A DNA stretch of 7,988 bases from Candidatus Aminicenantota bacterium (lineage in GTDB: Bacteria; Acidobacteriota; Aminicenantia; S016-38): positions 1-7,988 of the forward strand of contig JAMOUL010000225.1 of assembly GCA_027062035.1 (NCBI GenBank). The letters run 5' to 3'. Under the pieces are notes generated by a model. It worked only from the letters and a program-made list of their open reading frames with translations. It was not told the origin of the DNA and did no database searches. The translations under genes were made by a program, and so were the position numbers. Shown here in pieces: positions 1-5,893 of this stretch. Within the stretch, counting starts at the first letter, position 1; every line of letters begins with the position of its first letter.

Positions 1-1708
1 TCATCATGATGGCAGGTCTATCCACATTTGGCATGAACTCGGTACCAACGATCTTTACCACCCCGAAGGAAAGAACAAATAATATAAAAACCCCGGCAAG
101 GATCAATCCTCTACGCCTCATGGCCTTCCTCAGCATTCCTTCGTAACCCTGCCTCATTTTTCCGGTGGTAAACGGTGCGGTTAACTTTTTGATAAAGGCT
201 GCAATTTTACTTCCAGCAATTTTGTCTTCCTTTTTATAAAGAACAGAGGTTAGCATGGGTGTAATGGTCAAGGCCACAAAAAGGGAGGCAAACAATGCAA
301 AGGATACGGAAAGGGCGAGAGCCCTGGAAAGCTGTCCTGTTATTCCCGTAGCAAACATCATCGGGAAAAATACTGCTACAGTAGTGAGGGTTGAGGCAGT
401 AATCGCCATTGCCACTTCTTCTGTACCGATGATGGAGGCTCTATCAGGATCAAGTCCTCCCTCTTCAAAATGCCGGTAGGTATTTTCAATAACAACAACA
501 GAGTTATCCACCAGCATTCCCACCCCCAGAGCAAGACCTGCCAGGGTCAACATGTTCAGGGTATAGCCTGCAATATAAAAGGCTATAAAGGTGGCTATTA
601 TGGAAATGGGGATGGAAAGAGATATGACAAGGGTTGGACGCCAGTTCCCCAGGAAAATAAACAATATCAAAATCGCAAGTATTCCACCCACTATGATATT
701 GGAAGCCGTCCTCTTTCCCATGAGGGTTATCGGAGATTCCTGGTCAAAGACCGGATAGAATTGAACATCTGCCGGCAGCTGTTTCTTAATTTTCTCCAGC
801 TCCTTTTTTACCCGCCTTGCCACAAGAACTGTATTGGCGCTGGAATTCTTGCTGACAAGCATAACCACACCGGGTTCTCCATTCACGTCTGCGGTGGCCC
901 TTGCCTCATAGTCTCCGAATTCAACTTCAGCTATGTCACCAAGATGAACCACCTTACCTTCTTTTGTAACTCCAACCACTATATTCCTGATCTCATCAAG
1001 GTTTTCAAATTGACCCTTTACTCTTATGTTCTTCTCCCTTCCCCTGACTTCAACGTAACCTGCAGGCTGATTAACATTTTCCATCCTTAGGGCCTGAACT
1101 ATCCTGTCTATTCCTATTTTATAGGATGCAAGTTTCATAAGGTCCGGGCGAACAAGAATCTCCCTCTCCCTTGGAGAAAGCACCTGAACAGTAGCCACTC
1201 CGTCCAGCCTTGAGAGTTTTTCAACAACTTCATCGTCCAGTAGTTTCTTTAATTCTGACTGGGAAAGTTTCTTACTTTTTACGCCGTAATAAAGGATTGG
1301 AAAATCTGACATGCTGAATTTATAAACTATGGGATCATCCGCTTCTGAGGGAAGATATTTCCTGTATCTACCTATCCTATCCCTTATATCCTGAGCTGCG
1401 GCGTCAAGATCAGTCCCCCATTCGAACTCCACCGTAACAATAGAAAGTCCCTCCTGGGAAATGGATTTTACCTTCTTTACCTTGCTGACCGAGGAAACAA
1501 CCTCCTCCAGGGGCTTACTTATAAGCTGTTCAACGTCCTTAGGAGAAGCACCTGTATAATTGGTTATTATTGAAAGCTGTGGATATTCAATATCCGGCAT
1601 AAAATCAAGCCCAAGATGAAAATAGGAAATAATACCAACCACCACCACGATCATAATTAACATGGTGACGGTAACTTTTCTTTTAACAGAAAAGGCTGGA
1701 AGACTCAT
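1..1708 (-). CDS. RND-family efflux transporter permease (AcrB/HAE-like), partial, 3' end off the left edge
   Basis: This is the proton-driven inner-membrane pump of a tripartite exporter. The visible 569 codons are about half of the usual 1,000-1,050 residues. Reading the minus strand from ATG at 1708, the protein has a first membrane helix at about residues 12-31 and the typical LGLDFMPDIEYPQ segment after it. A periplasmic porter region follows at about 40-330, then membrane helices at about 337-357, 358-380 and 384-408, and two more before about 490. A further helix at about 535-553 and the second 'GTEFMPNVDRP' motif (555-564) start the second repeat, as expected for the duplicated RND fold. 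The TM4 motif is GVGMLVDNSVVVIEN (395-409): Asp401 matches AcrB Asp407, while the AcrB Asp408 position is Asn402. The start overlaps the fusion-protein stop by 4 bp (ATGA) and has a GGAGGAG site upstream. The substrate cannot be told from sequence; drugs, bile-like compounds or lipids are all possible. The VDN form points to an HAE-type rather than a heavy-metal (CzcA-type) pump. Confidence 0.95.
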   Translation of the reverse strand, partial: MSLPAFSVKRKVTVTMLIMIVVVVGIISYFHLGLDFMPDIEYPQLSIITNYTGASPKDVEQLISKPLEEVVSSVSKVKKVKSISQEGLSIVTVEFEWGTDLDAAAQDIRDRIGRYRKYLPSEADDPIVYKFSMSDFPILYYGVKSKKLSQSELKKLLDDEVVEKLSRLDGVATVQVLSPREREILVRPDLMKLASYKIGIDRIVQALRMENVNQPAGYVEVRGREKNIRVKGQFENLDEIRNIVVGVTKEGKVVHLGDIAEVEFGDYEARATADVNGEPGVVMLVSKNSSANTVLVARRVKKELEKIKKQLPADVQFYPVFDQESPITLMGKRTASNIIVGGILAILILFIFLGNWRPTLVISLSIPISIIATFIAFYIAGYTLNMLTLAGLALGVGMLVDNSVVVIENTYRHFEEGGLDPDRASIIGTEEVAMAITASTLTTVAVFFPMMFATGITGQLSRALALSVSFALFASLFVALTITPMLTSVLYKKEDKIAGSKIAAFIKKLTAPFTTGKMRQGYEGMLRKAMRRRGLILAGVFILFVLSFGVVKIVGTEFMPNVDRPAIMM

Positions 1709-2793
1709 TTCTCCTCCTCCACAAGGGCACCGTCATACAGTCCAAAGAGATTGCCCACCACTATTCTTTCTCCAGAAACAAGACCTTCTTTCACTTCTAC
1801 AAATTTATTTCCCAAAATTCCTGTAACTACCGGCCTTTTTTCAACCCTGCCATTTTTCACCACAAACACATACTTATTGTCCAGAAGAGCAGATAGGGGA
1901 ATTCCCACGGCTTTTTTCCGGAGGTATATAATTTCCACATCGGCGTCTGTTCCAGGTTTGATAGCAAGATCCTTATTATCGGCTATGACTTCCACCTTGA
2001 AGGTTTTCGAAGCAGGGTCAGCTGCCTGAGCAATGGAATAAACCTTTCCTTCCAATTTTTTGTCTCCCTGTACCACCGCTGCTGGCAAACCCATCTTCAC
2101 TACATTTATTTTTCCTGAGGGAACATCTACATCAACGAGGATTTTTCTGAAATTCATCAGTACCAGTATTCCTCCTCCACTACCACCGAATCCTCCCATG
2201 CCGGGATTAACAAAATCTCCTTCTTCCTTGAGTCTGGACGTTATGATCCCGGAGAAGGAAGCATAAAGCATGGAGGACCTTATCATAAACTTTGCAAGCT
2301 CTACCGCTGCCTTTGCCTGATCAAGATTGGCCCTGGCTGCCTTGTAAGCAAGTTCCAGCTTTTCAAACTGTTGCCTGGAAATGGCTTCCTCTGCAAGCAG
2401 TCTCATTGCCCTTTCATAGTTTTTCTTTGCGTCCAGAAAACTGGCCGTGGCTGCTTCGAGGGCAGCTCTGGCCTGCTTGAGCTGTATCTTCGCCTGTTCA
2501 GTATCAAGTTCTGCCAGAAGCTGTCCCTTTCTAACTCTGTCACCCTCTTCCACATATATTTTCTTTATTTTACCGGCTATCTTTGGGGTAACGTTTTCCT
2601 TCTTAAAGGCCTGTACTGTCCCGGAATACTTAAGGGACCTTTCTATTAACACTTCCCTGACGATTGCCGTCTTTACTTTAAACTTGACTTCGCTCTCCTT
2701 ATCCGCCCTCTTTTTCCCGGAACTCTCTCCGCAAAAGGAGAGCAAAAAAACGGGGATAAGGAAGATGGCAACCAGAATTTTTTTAGATCTCAT
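1705..2793 (-). CDS. Periplasmic membrane-fusion (adaptor) protein of RND efflux pump, HlyD/AcrA family, probable lipoprotein
   Basis: This adaptor joins the inner-membrane RND pump to the outer-membrane channel across the periplasm. The 362-residue length is normal for the family. Residues 1-20 form a basic then hydrophobic signal sequence. Cys21 in LSFC is the likely lipidated residue, although Phe at -1 is not the classical Gly/Ala/Ser. The first lipoyl half-motif is at about 57-97 (SGTV...KIAGKIKKIYVEEGDRVRKGQLLAELD region). An Ala/Leu/Lys-rich alpha-hairpin coiled coil follows at about 98-170, and the second lipoyl half at about 171-197 (ASFSGIITSRLKEEGDFV). A beta-barrel domain runs from about 210 to 290, and a membrane-proximal domain to the end. 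A glycine-rich loop (GMGGFGGSGGG, 198-208) sits at the junction of the lipoyl and barrel domains. The gene overlaps both neighbours by 4 bp, so it is made with the TolC-like protein and the pump. Confidence 0.95.
   Translation of the reverse strand: MRSKKILVAIFLIPVFLLSFCGESSGKKRADKESEVKFKVKTAIVREVLIERSLKYSGTVQAFKKENVTPKIAGKIKKIYVEEGDRVRKGQLLAELDTEQAKIQLKQARAALEAATASFLDAKKNYERAMRLLAEEAISRQQFEKLELAYKAARANLDQAKAAVELAKFMIRSSMLYASFSGIITSRLKEEGDFVNPGMGGFGGSGGGILVLMNFRKILVDVDVPSGKINVVKMGLPAAVVQGDKKLEGKVYSIAQAADPASKTFKVEVIADNKDLAIKPGTDADVEIIYLRKKAVGIPLSALLDNKYVFVVKNGRVEKRPVVTGILGNKFVEVKEGLVSGERIVVGNLFGLYDGALVEEEK
1709..1720 (-). promoter_or_regulatory. Shine-Dalgarno site of the RND gene, inside the fusion-protein coding end
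   Basis: On the minus strand GGAGGAGGAGAA precedes the ATG at 1708. It also encodes the final Glu-rich residues of the membrane-fusion protein (VEEEK). Two overlapping GGAGG registers are possible, 4 or 7 nt from the start codon. Together with the ATGA stop/start overlap this supports both the chosen start and coupled translation. Confidence 0.8.
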
Positions 2794-4097
2794 TTTTCAC
2801 CTCCAAATTTATATCCGGTAATGCTCTCTATCTCAGCAAGAGATACATAATATCGATATAAGGCGTTGTACATATTCATTTCAGCCATTTTTAAGGAAAG
2901 CCTGGCCTGCTCAACCTGCAGTGAGGTAACAAGGGATTCTCTATAACTGACTTCTGCCAGTCTTACCCCTTCCCTTGCCTCCTGTACTGTATCTCTGGCA
3001 GACATATAACTTGCCTGCGCTTCCCTGGCTTTCTTATAGGCAGAACGGAGTCTGAGGAGCAAATTATCCCTCAGAGCTCTTTCTCCAAACTTCGCCGCAT
3101 GATAAAGACTGGTCGAGTAGCGAACTTCTTCTACCCTGCTAAAACCGGAGAAAAGTGGCATGGAAATGACCAGGGCAAGGGTATAATAATCCTCCCAGTT
3201 ACTGGCTTTCAGGTTAAAATAATCCGATCTGAAATTGTAATCAAAGGTAAGAGCAATGGTAGGTCCAAACTGGGCCTTTGCAAGCCTTATGCCTTTTGCT
3301 GCGGCCTCCCTTCTATATTTAACAGAAAGCAAAGCAGGTGAATGGGAAAGCATATATTTCTCAAGCTCGGAAATCCCCACTTCCATAGGGACAAATCTAA
3401 GCTCGCCCTCAACTTCAAAACCTTCATCAATGCCGATAAGGGATTTCAGCGATAGCTTTGCCAGTTTTAGATTATTCTCCGCTTTTATAAGCTCGGGTTT
3501 TGTGTTTTCCCAGTTCACTTTGGCCTGCAGAAGTTCAAACCTGGTGGCAGAGCCAACATCGTATAGGGCCTTCACCTGCATATAATGGGTATAGGCCAGC
3601 TTTGAAGATTCCCTCTGTATCTCTAACGCTTTTTTCGCGAGCAATACAGAATAGAAAGCCTTCTTTACCTGAAAGATGAGGTCCAGCCTCTTCTGCCTGA
3701 AATTTTCTTCCTCTGCCCTTGCCTGAAGTTGAGCTATTGAATAGGTACTGATGAGCTGTCCACTTGAAAAGATAGGCTGGGTGATGTTTAAACCGAATTG
3801 ATACTTTCTCGTGAAATCCATTTTTACCCTTTTAGGCTTATCACCAGGGAAAAAGGGAGGCATTTCTATGGTGAAAACCTTTTTCTTAAGAATGTTCTGT
3901 CCCTGAAGTTTGACCCTGGGCAGGAAAATGGATGTTGCCTGTCTGGCCTTTGCTTTCGTTGACTCAAGGGCTTTCTCTGCCTGAAGATATGCCGGGGAAT
4001 GGGACAGGGCAAAGTTTACAGCAGTTTCCAGATCCAATTTTGTCTGAGGAAACAGAAAAAAACCAACCACAAAGAACACCCACAATTTTCTATACAT
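2790..4097 (-). CDS. TolC-family outer-membrane efflux protein
   Basis: This is the outer-membrane channel with a periplasmic tunnel, the exit duct of the tripartite pump. The 435-residue length fits the family. Residues 1-16 or so form a hydrophobic export signal (MYRKLWVFFVVGFFLF); I see no clear Ala-X-Ala cleavage site. The mature start has the typical OEP opening LDLETAVNFALSHSP (21-35). Two OEP repeats follow, at about 20-220 and 240-430. Each has long helical heptad stretches, and each has a beta-strand section: QFGLNITQPIFSSGQ (100-114) in the first, YTLALVISMPLFSGFSR (305-321) in the second. The alternating hydrophobic 'Q-P-[IL]-F-[ST]-[GS]-G' type motifs are characteristic. The motif LSHSPA occurs at the start of both repeats (31-36 and 250-255), consistent with the internal duplication of the family. 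The gene is the first structural gene after tetR, overlapping it by 8 bp, and overlaps the fusion-protein gene by 4 bp. Confidence 0.95.
   Translation of the reverse strand: MYRKLWVFFVVGFFLFPQTKLDLETAVNFALSHSPAYLQAEKALESTKAKARQATSIFLPRVKLQGQNILKKKVFTIEMPPFFPGDKPKRVKMDFTRKYQFGLNITQPIFSSGQLISTYSIAQLQARAEEENFRQKRLDLIFQVKKAFYSVLLAKKALEIQRESSKLAYTHYMQVKALYDVGSATRFELLQAKVNWENTKPELIKAENNLKLAKLSLKSLIGIDEGFEVEGELRFVPMEVGISELEKYMLSHSPALLSVKYRREAAAKGIRLAKAQFGPTIALTFDYNFRSDYFNLKASNWEDYYTLALVISMPLFSGFSRVEEVRYSTSLYHAAKFGERALRDNLLLRLRSAYKKAREAQASYMSARDTVQEAREGVRLAEVSYRESLVTSLQVEQARLSLKMAEMNMYNALYRYYVSLAEIESITGYKFGGEK
2794..2804 (-). promoter_or_regulatory. Shine-Dalgarno site of the membrane-fusion gene, inside the tolC-like coding end
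   Basis: GGAGGTGA on the minus strand lies 6 nt (from the GGAGG core) before ATG at 2793. It also codes for the last residues of the outer-membrane protein (GGEK). The stop of that gene overlaps the start as ATGA. This fixes the start and suggests translational coupling. Confidence 0.85.
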
Positions 4098-4710
4098 CCT
4101 TCACCTCCTTTAATCCAACTAATTCAAAAACCCTTGCTCTGGTAAAATCAGCGAGGATTTTGAGATCTTCCGGTTGCTGAAAAATTATCTCTGTGAATAA
4201 ACCCTTAAACACTGCAAGGAGGTATTTTGCGAAAATTTCCGGGGGAAACTTTACATACCCTTCCTCTACACCTTTTTTAACTACATTCAACAGTATTTTC
4301 ATATACCTTTCTCTATTTCTTCTTATCATCTGAAGAACCCTCCCCTTCTCTTTTATAAAAAGGGGAGCCTGAAAGGACTCAAAAACGACCATCCTTATAA
4401 GACTGGCTCTCTCGTAAAGCGCCTCCAGAAATGCATCAACCATAAAGGAAAATACCTCAGGGAAACTTGCCTCCTTTTTGAACTGTAGTCTTGAGATAAG
4501 TTCTTCGTGCAAACTCTCTGTAACCTTTACAAACAAATCCTCTTTGGAAGGGAAAAGCTTGTAAATTGTAGCCTTGGAAATATTGGCCTCTTCTGCAATC
4601 TCGTCCATGGTGGTCATAAAATAACCTTTGTTTTCAAAGAGTCTGGTGGCCGCTCTTATAACTGCCCTTTCCTGGGCCTCCTTAGCAAGATCCTTCCATG
4701 TTCCACCCAT
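4090..4710 (-). CDS. TetR-family transcriptional repressor of the efflux operon
   Basis: This cytoplasmic one-component regulator should bind operator DNA as a dimer and release it on ligand binding. The 206-residue length is typical. The N-terminal HTH lies at about residues 15-60: TRLFENKGY (22-30), then TTMDEIAEEANISKATIYKLF (33-53), then PSKEDLF (54-60), a near-canonical TetR signature. The rest is an all-helical ligand-binding and dimerisation domain with the usual low conservation, so the inducer cannot be predicted. ATG at 4710 is supported by GAGGTGA at 4714-4720, with 6 nt between GAGG and the start codon. It is the promoter-proximal gene of the operon, overlapping the tolC-like gene by 8 bp. 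Two inverted repeats just upstream are plausible targets, so I infer autoregulation and control of the pump genes. That is the usual arrangement for local TetR efflux regulators, but here it is not shown directly. Confidence 0.95.
   Translation of the reverse strand: MGGTWKDLAKEAQERAVIRAATRLFENKGYFMTTMDEIAEEANISKATIYKLFPSKEDLFVKVTESLHEELISRLQFKKEASFPEVFSFMVDAFLEALYERASLIRMVVFESFQAPLFIKEKGRVLQMIRRNRERYMKILLNVVKKGVEEGYVKFPPEIFAKYLLAVFKGLFTEIIFQQPEDLKILADFTRARVFELVGLKEVKDV
4098..4110 (-). promoter_or_regulatory. Full-length Shine-Dalgarno site of the tolC-like gene, inside the end of tetR
   Basis: AAGGAGGTGA on the minus strand matches the 16S rRNA 3' end over ten bases and sits 6 nt (from the GGAGG core) before ATG at 4097. 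It encodes the KEV residues near the TetR C-terminus (GLKEVKDV). The ATGTATAG overlap holds the tolC start and the tetR stop in different frames. The very strong site implies that the channel is made at least as efficiently as the repressor. Confidence 0.85.
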
Positions 4711-4721
4711 GATTCACCTCT

Positions 4722-4735
4722 AAACTTTAAAGTTT
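4722..4735. promoter_or_regulatory. Perfect 14-bp palindrome, candidate TetR operator (proximal copy)
   Basis: AAACTTTAAAGTTT reads the same on both strands. It lies in the tetR leader between the promoter and the Shine-Dalgarno site, about +17 to +30 from the predicted transcription start. It can be written AAACT-N4-AGTTT. A repressor here could block transcript elongation or early promoter clearance. A perfect 14-bp palindrome in an AT-rich leader could occur by chance, but the related second copy makes chance less likely. Confidence 0.55.
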
Positions 4736-4742
4736 TTTCATT

Positions 4743-4756
4743 AAACTCATCAGTTC
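4743..4756. promoter_or_regulatory. Imperfect inverted repeat, candidate TetR operator (distal copy)
   Basis: AAACTCATCAGTTC has the same half-sites as the proximal palindrome (AAACT-N4-AGTT). It covers the predicted transcription start and ends 2 bp from the -10 box at 4759-4764. Its centre is exactly 21 bp, two helical turns, from the centre of the proximal copy, so two repressor dimers would lie on the same DNA face. The preceding T is also shared (TAAACT in both). Confidence 0.5.
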
Positions 4757-4758
4757 AT

Positions 4759-4786
4759 ATTATATACCATAAGTCAAAATTTTCAA
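4759..4786 (-). promoter_or_regulatory. Sigma70-type promoter of the tetR-efflux operon
   Basis: On the minus strand the -35 box TTGAAA (4786-4781) and the -10 box TATAAT (4764-4759) are separated by 16 bp. Transcription should begin near 4752, giving a leader of about 42 nt before the tetR ATG. The -10 is a perfect consensus match and the -35 matches four of six positions. No other good minus-strand pair is evident in the intergenic region. Confidence 0.7.
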
Positions 4787-4906
4787 CCCTCCGGTAAAAG
4801 GCTCCAGCTTTTTGTCTAAAACCAATAAGGATAAGTATTTACAGGTTACATTCCTATCTTTCAGGTAAAATCTTTAAATTACAAAACACTGCCAGACAAG
4901 CCTTAT
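4787..4906. other. Central part of the divergent intergenic region with no recognised element
   Basis: This AT-rich stretch separates the -35 boxes of the two divergent promoters. I found no convincing hairpin terminator, small ORF with a ribosome site, or conserved RNA fold in it. Two short phrases resemble each other (CAGGTTACAT near 4841 and CAGGTAAAAT near 4863), but they are too short to call a repeat. It may hold upstream activator sites that cannot be recognised by eye. Confidence 0.5.
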
Positions 4907-4935
4907 TTGACATTTAATAATGAAAGTTATATTAT
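4907..4935 (+). promoter_or_regulatory. Sigma70-type promoter of the receiver-like gene and valS
   Basis: TTGACA (4907-4912) and TATTAT (4930-4935) are separated by the optimal 17 bp. The -35 is a perfect match and the -10 differs at one position. Transcription is predicted near 4942, leaving about 22 nt before the ATG at 4964. A run of seven T residues covers 4935-4941. No operator-like palindrome is evident, so strong constitutive expression of a housekeeping operon is the simplest reading. Confidence 0.7.
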
Positions 4936-4952
4936 TTTTTTAAGAATATAAG

Positions 4953-4957
4953 AGGAG
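4953..4957 (+). promoter_or_regulatory. Ribosome binding site of the receiver-like gene
   Basis: AGGAG lies 6 nt before ATG at 4964, within AGAGGAGTAGGAA. This supports the chosen start, which also gives a complete first beta strand of the receiver fold (KVLLGD). Confidence 0.7.
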
Positions 4958-4963
4958 TAGGAA

Positions 4964-5866
4964 ATGGGTTTAAAAGTTTTATTAGGAGATACAAGTCCTA
5001 TAACAAGAAAGGTTTTTTCACTTTCCCTGGAGACCCTTGATTATACCCCTATATTCGTTGACAACGAAGAGGGGTTCAGGGAAGTGATGGAAAAGGAAAA
5101 TCCTGACCTGGCCATCCTCTCCTCCAACATCACCTCCAATCCCAGGGAACTCATTGATGAAATTATTTCAAATTATCCACAAACCAGACTGATTTTATTG
5201 AAAAGTCCCTTTGAAAAAATTGAAGTGGACGAGGCCAGATTGTTTAAAGTGCTCATAAAACCCGTGCCAAGTTCAAAAATAAGAGAGATTATTTCAGAAT
5301 TAAAATCTGAAGGCGAAGAAGTCCCTTCAGAAGAAAAGATAGAAGTTTCTGAATCTCCAGAAGAAAAATTAATATCTGAAGAAGAATATCAACAGGAAGA
5401 ACTAAGCGAAGAAGAACTACAGGCTAAAACATGGGAAAGTCATTCCACTGAAGAAGTTTTCCCCGAAGAGGAAATGTTTCCGGAAGAGGAAATAGAGGAA
5501 GAAAGCGCCTTCGTGGAAGGTCCTGTAGTTGAACCATCCGAAGAAGAAATTGTCCTTGAAGAATCAGCTGAACAGGGCCCTGAACAACAGGAAATACCTG
5601 CTGAAGAAGAAGTAAAGGTGGAAGAGAAGGTTCCTGAGGAGGAACCAGCCCCACAGGTGGCTGAAGCAGAGGCTGCAAGGGAAGTGGAAACGGGTGAAGT
5701 AGGTGCAGAAGAATATGAGGTAACAACATCTGAGCTGGAAAGGGCACTAAAACAAGCTGCTCCTGAAATAATAGAAAAAATAGCCTGGGAAATAATACCT
5801 CCCCTGGCTGAAAAAATCATAAGGGAAGAAATAGAAAAGCTCAAAAAGGAAATCGAAGAAAGCTGA
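4964..5866 (+). CDS. Pseudo-receiver protein with Glu-rich linker and conserved-looking helical C-terminal module; function unknown
   Basis: The 300-residue protein has three parts. Residues 1-113 resemble a CheY-type receiver: first strand KVLLGD (4-9), PDLAILSS (47-54) at the acceptor strand, LILLKSPF (76-83), and LIKPVPSSKIREII (97-110) with the conserved Lys-Pro. The phospho-acceptor Asp is replaced by Ser53 and the usual Thr/Ser after strand 4 by Lys80; only Asp9 and Lys99 of the active site remain. Phosphotransfer is therefore unlikely. Residues 118-250 are low-complexity and acidic (53 Glu in 133 residues) and probably disordered. Residues 251-300 are predicted helical, with a short signature around AAPEIIEKIAWEIIPPLAEK and then IIREEIEKLKKEI. 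No DNA-binding or enzymatic domain is present, nor any signal or membrane segment. It is followed by valS after 27 bp, probably on the same transcript. I do not recognise a named family. The layout resembles scaffold or polarity proteins such as RomR or PopZ, but homology is not established. Confidence 0.85.
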   Translation: MGLKVLLGDTSPITRKVFSLSLETLDYTPIFVDNEEGFREVMEKENPDLAILSSNITSNPRELIDEIISNYPQTRLILLKSPFEKIEVDEARLFKVLIKPVPSSKIREIISELKSEGEEVPSEEKIEVSESPEEKLISEEEYQQEELSEEELQAKTWESHSTEEVFPEEEMFPEEEIEEESAFVEGPVVEPSEEEIVLEESAEQGPEQQEIPAEEEVKVEEKVPEEEPAPQVAEAEAAREVETGEVGAEEYEVTTSELERALKQAAPEIIEKIAWEIIPPLAEKIIREEIEKLKKEIEES

Positions 5867-5880
5867 ATTCCCACCTATCT

Positions 5881-5888
5881 GGAGGTGA
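5881..5888 (+). promoter_or_regulatory. Ribosome binding site of valS
   Basis: GGAGGTGA lies in the 27-bp gap after the upstream stop, with 8 nt between GGAGG and the ATG at 5894. No terminator is present in this gap, which supports co-transcription with the upstream gene. It also supports the ATG at 5894 as the valS start. Confidence 0.85.
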
Positions 5889-5893
5889 TTTTA

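Noticed and set aside
470..1090. 206-codon plus-strand open frame opposite the RND gene
   Set aside because: It is antisense to a clearly coding RND frame, has no ribosome site, and its translation has no recognisable family features. It is a shadow of the real gene.
4771..4778. TTGACT on the minus strand as the -35 of the tetR promoter
   Set aside because: It is only 7 bp from the TATAAT at 4759-4764, far too close. The TTGAAA at 4781-4786 has a workable 16-bp spacing.
5315..5713. GAAGAA-rich DNA as a tandem repeat or microsatellite
   Set aside because: The repetition follows Glu codons in one frame with mixed GAA/GAG use and irregular interruptions. It is explained by amino-acid composition, not by a DNA repeat unit.
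5424..5874. Two minus-strand open frames (107 and 144 codons) opposite the Glu-rich gene
   Set aside because: Their Ser- and Leu/Pro-rich translations are what the reverse complement of GAA/GAG-rich codons gives. Neither has a convincing ribosome site, and the plus-strand gene is well supported.
5867..5893. Possible terminator between the receiver-like gene and valS
   Set aside because: The 27-bp gap holds only the valS ribosome site. There is no GC-rich hairpin with a T tract.
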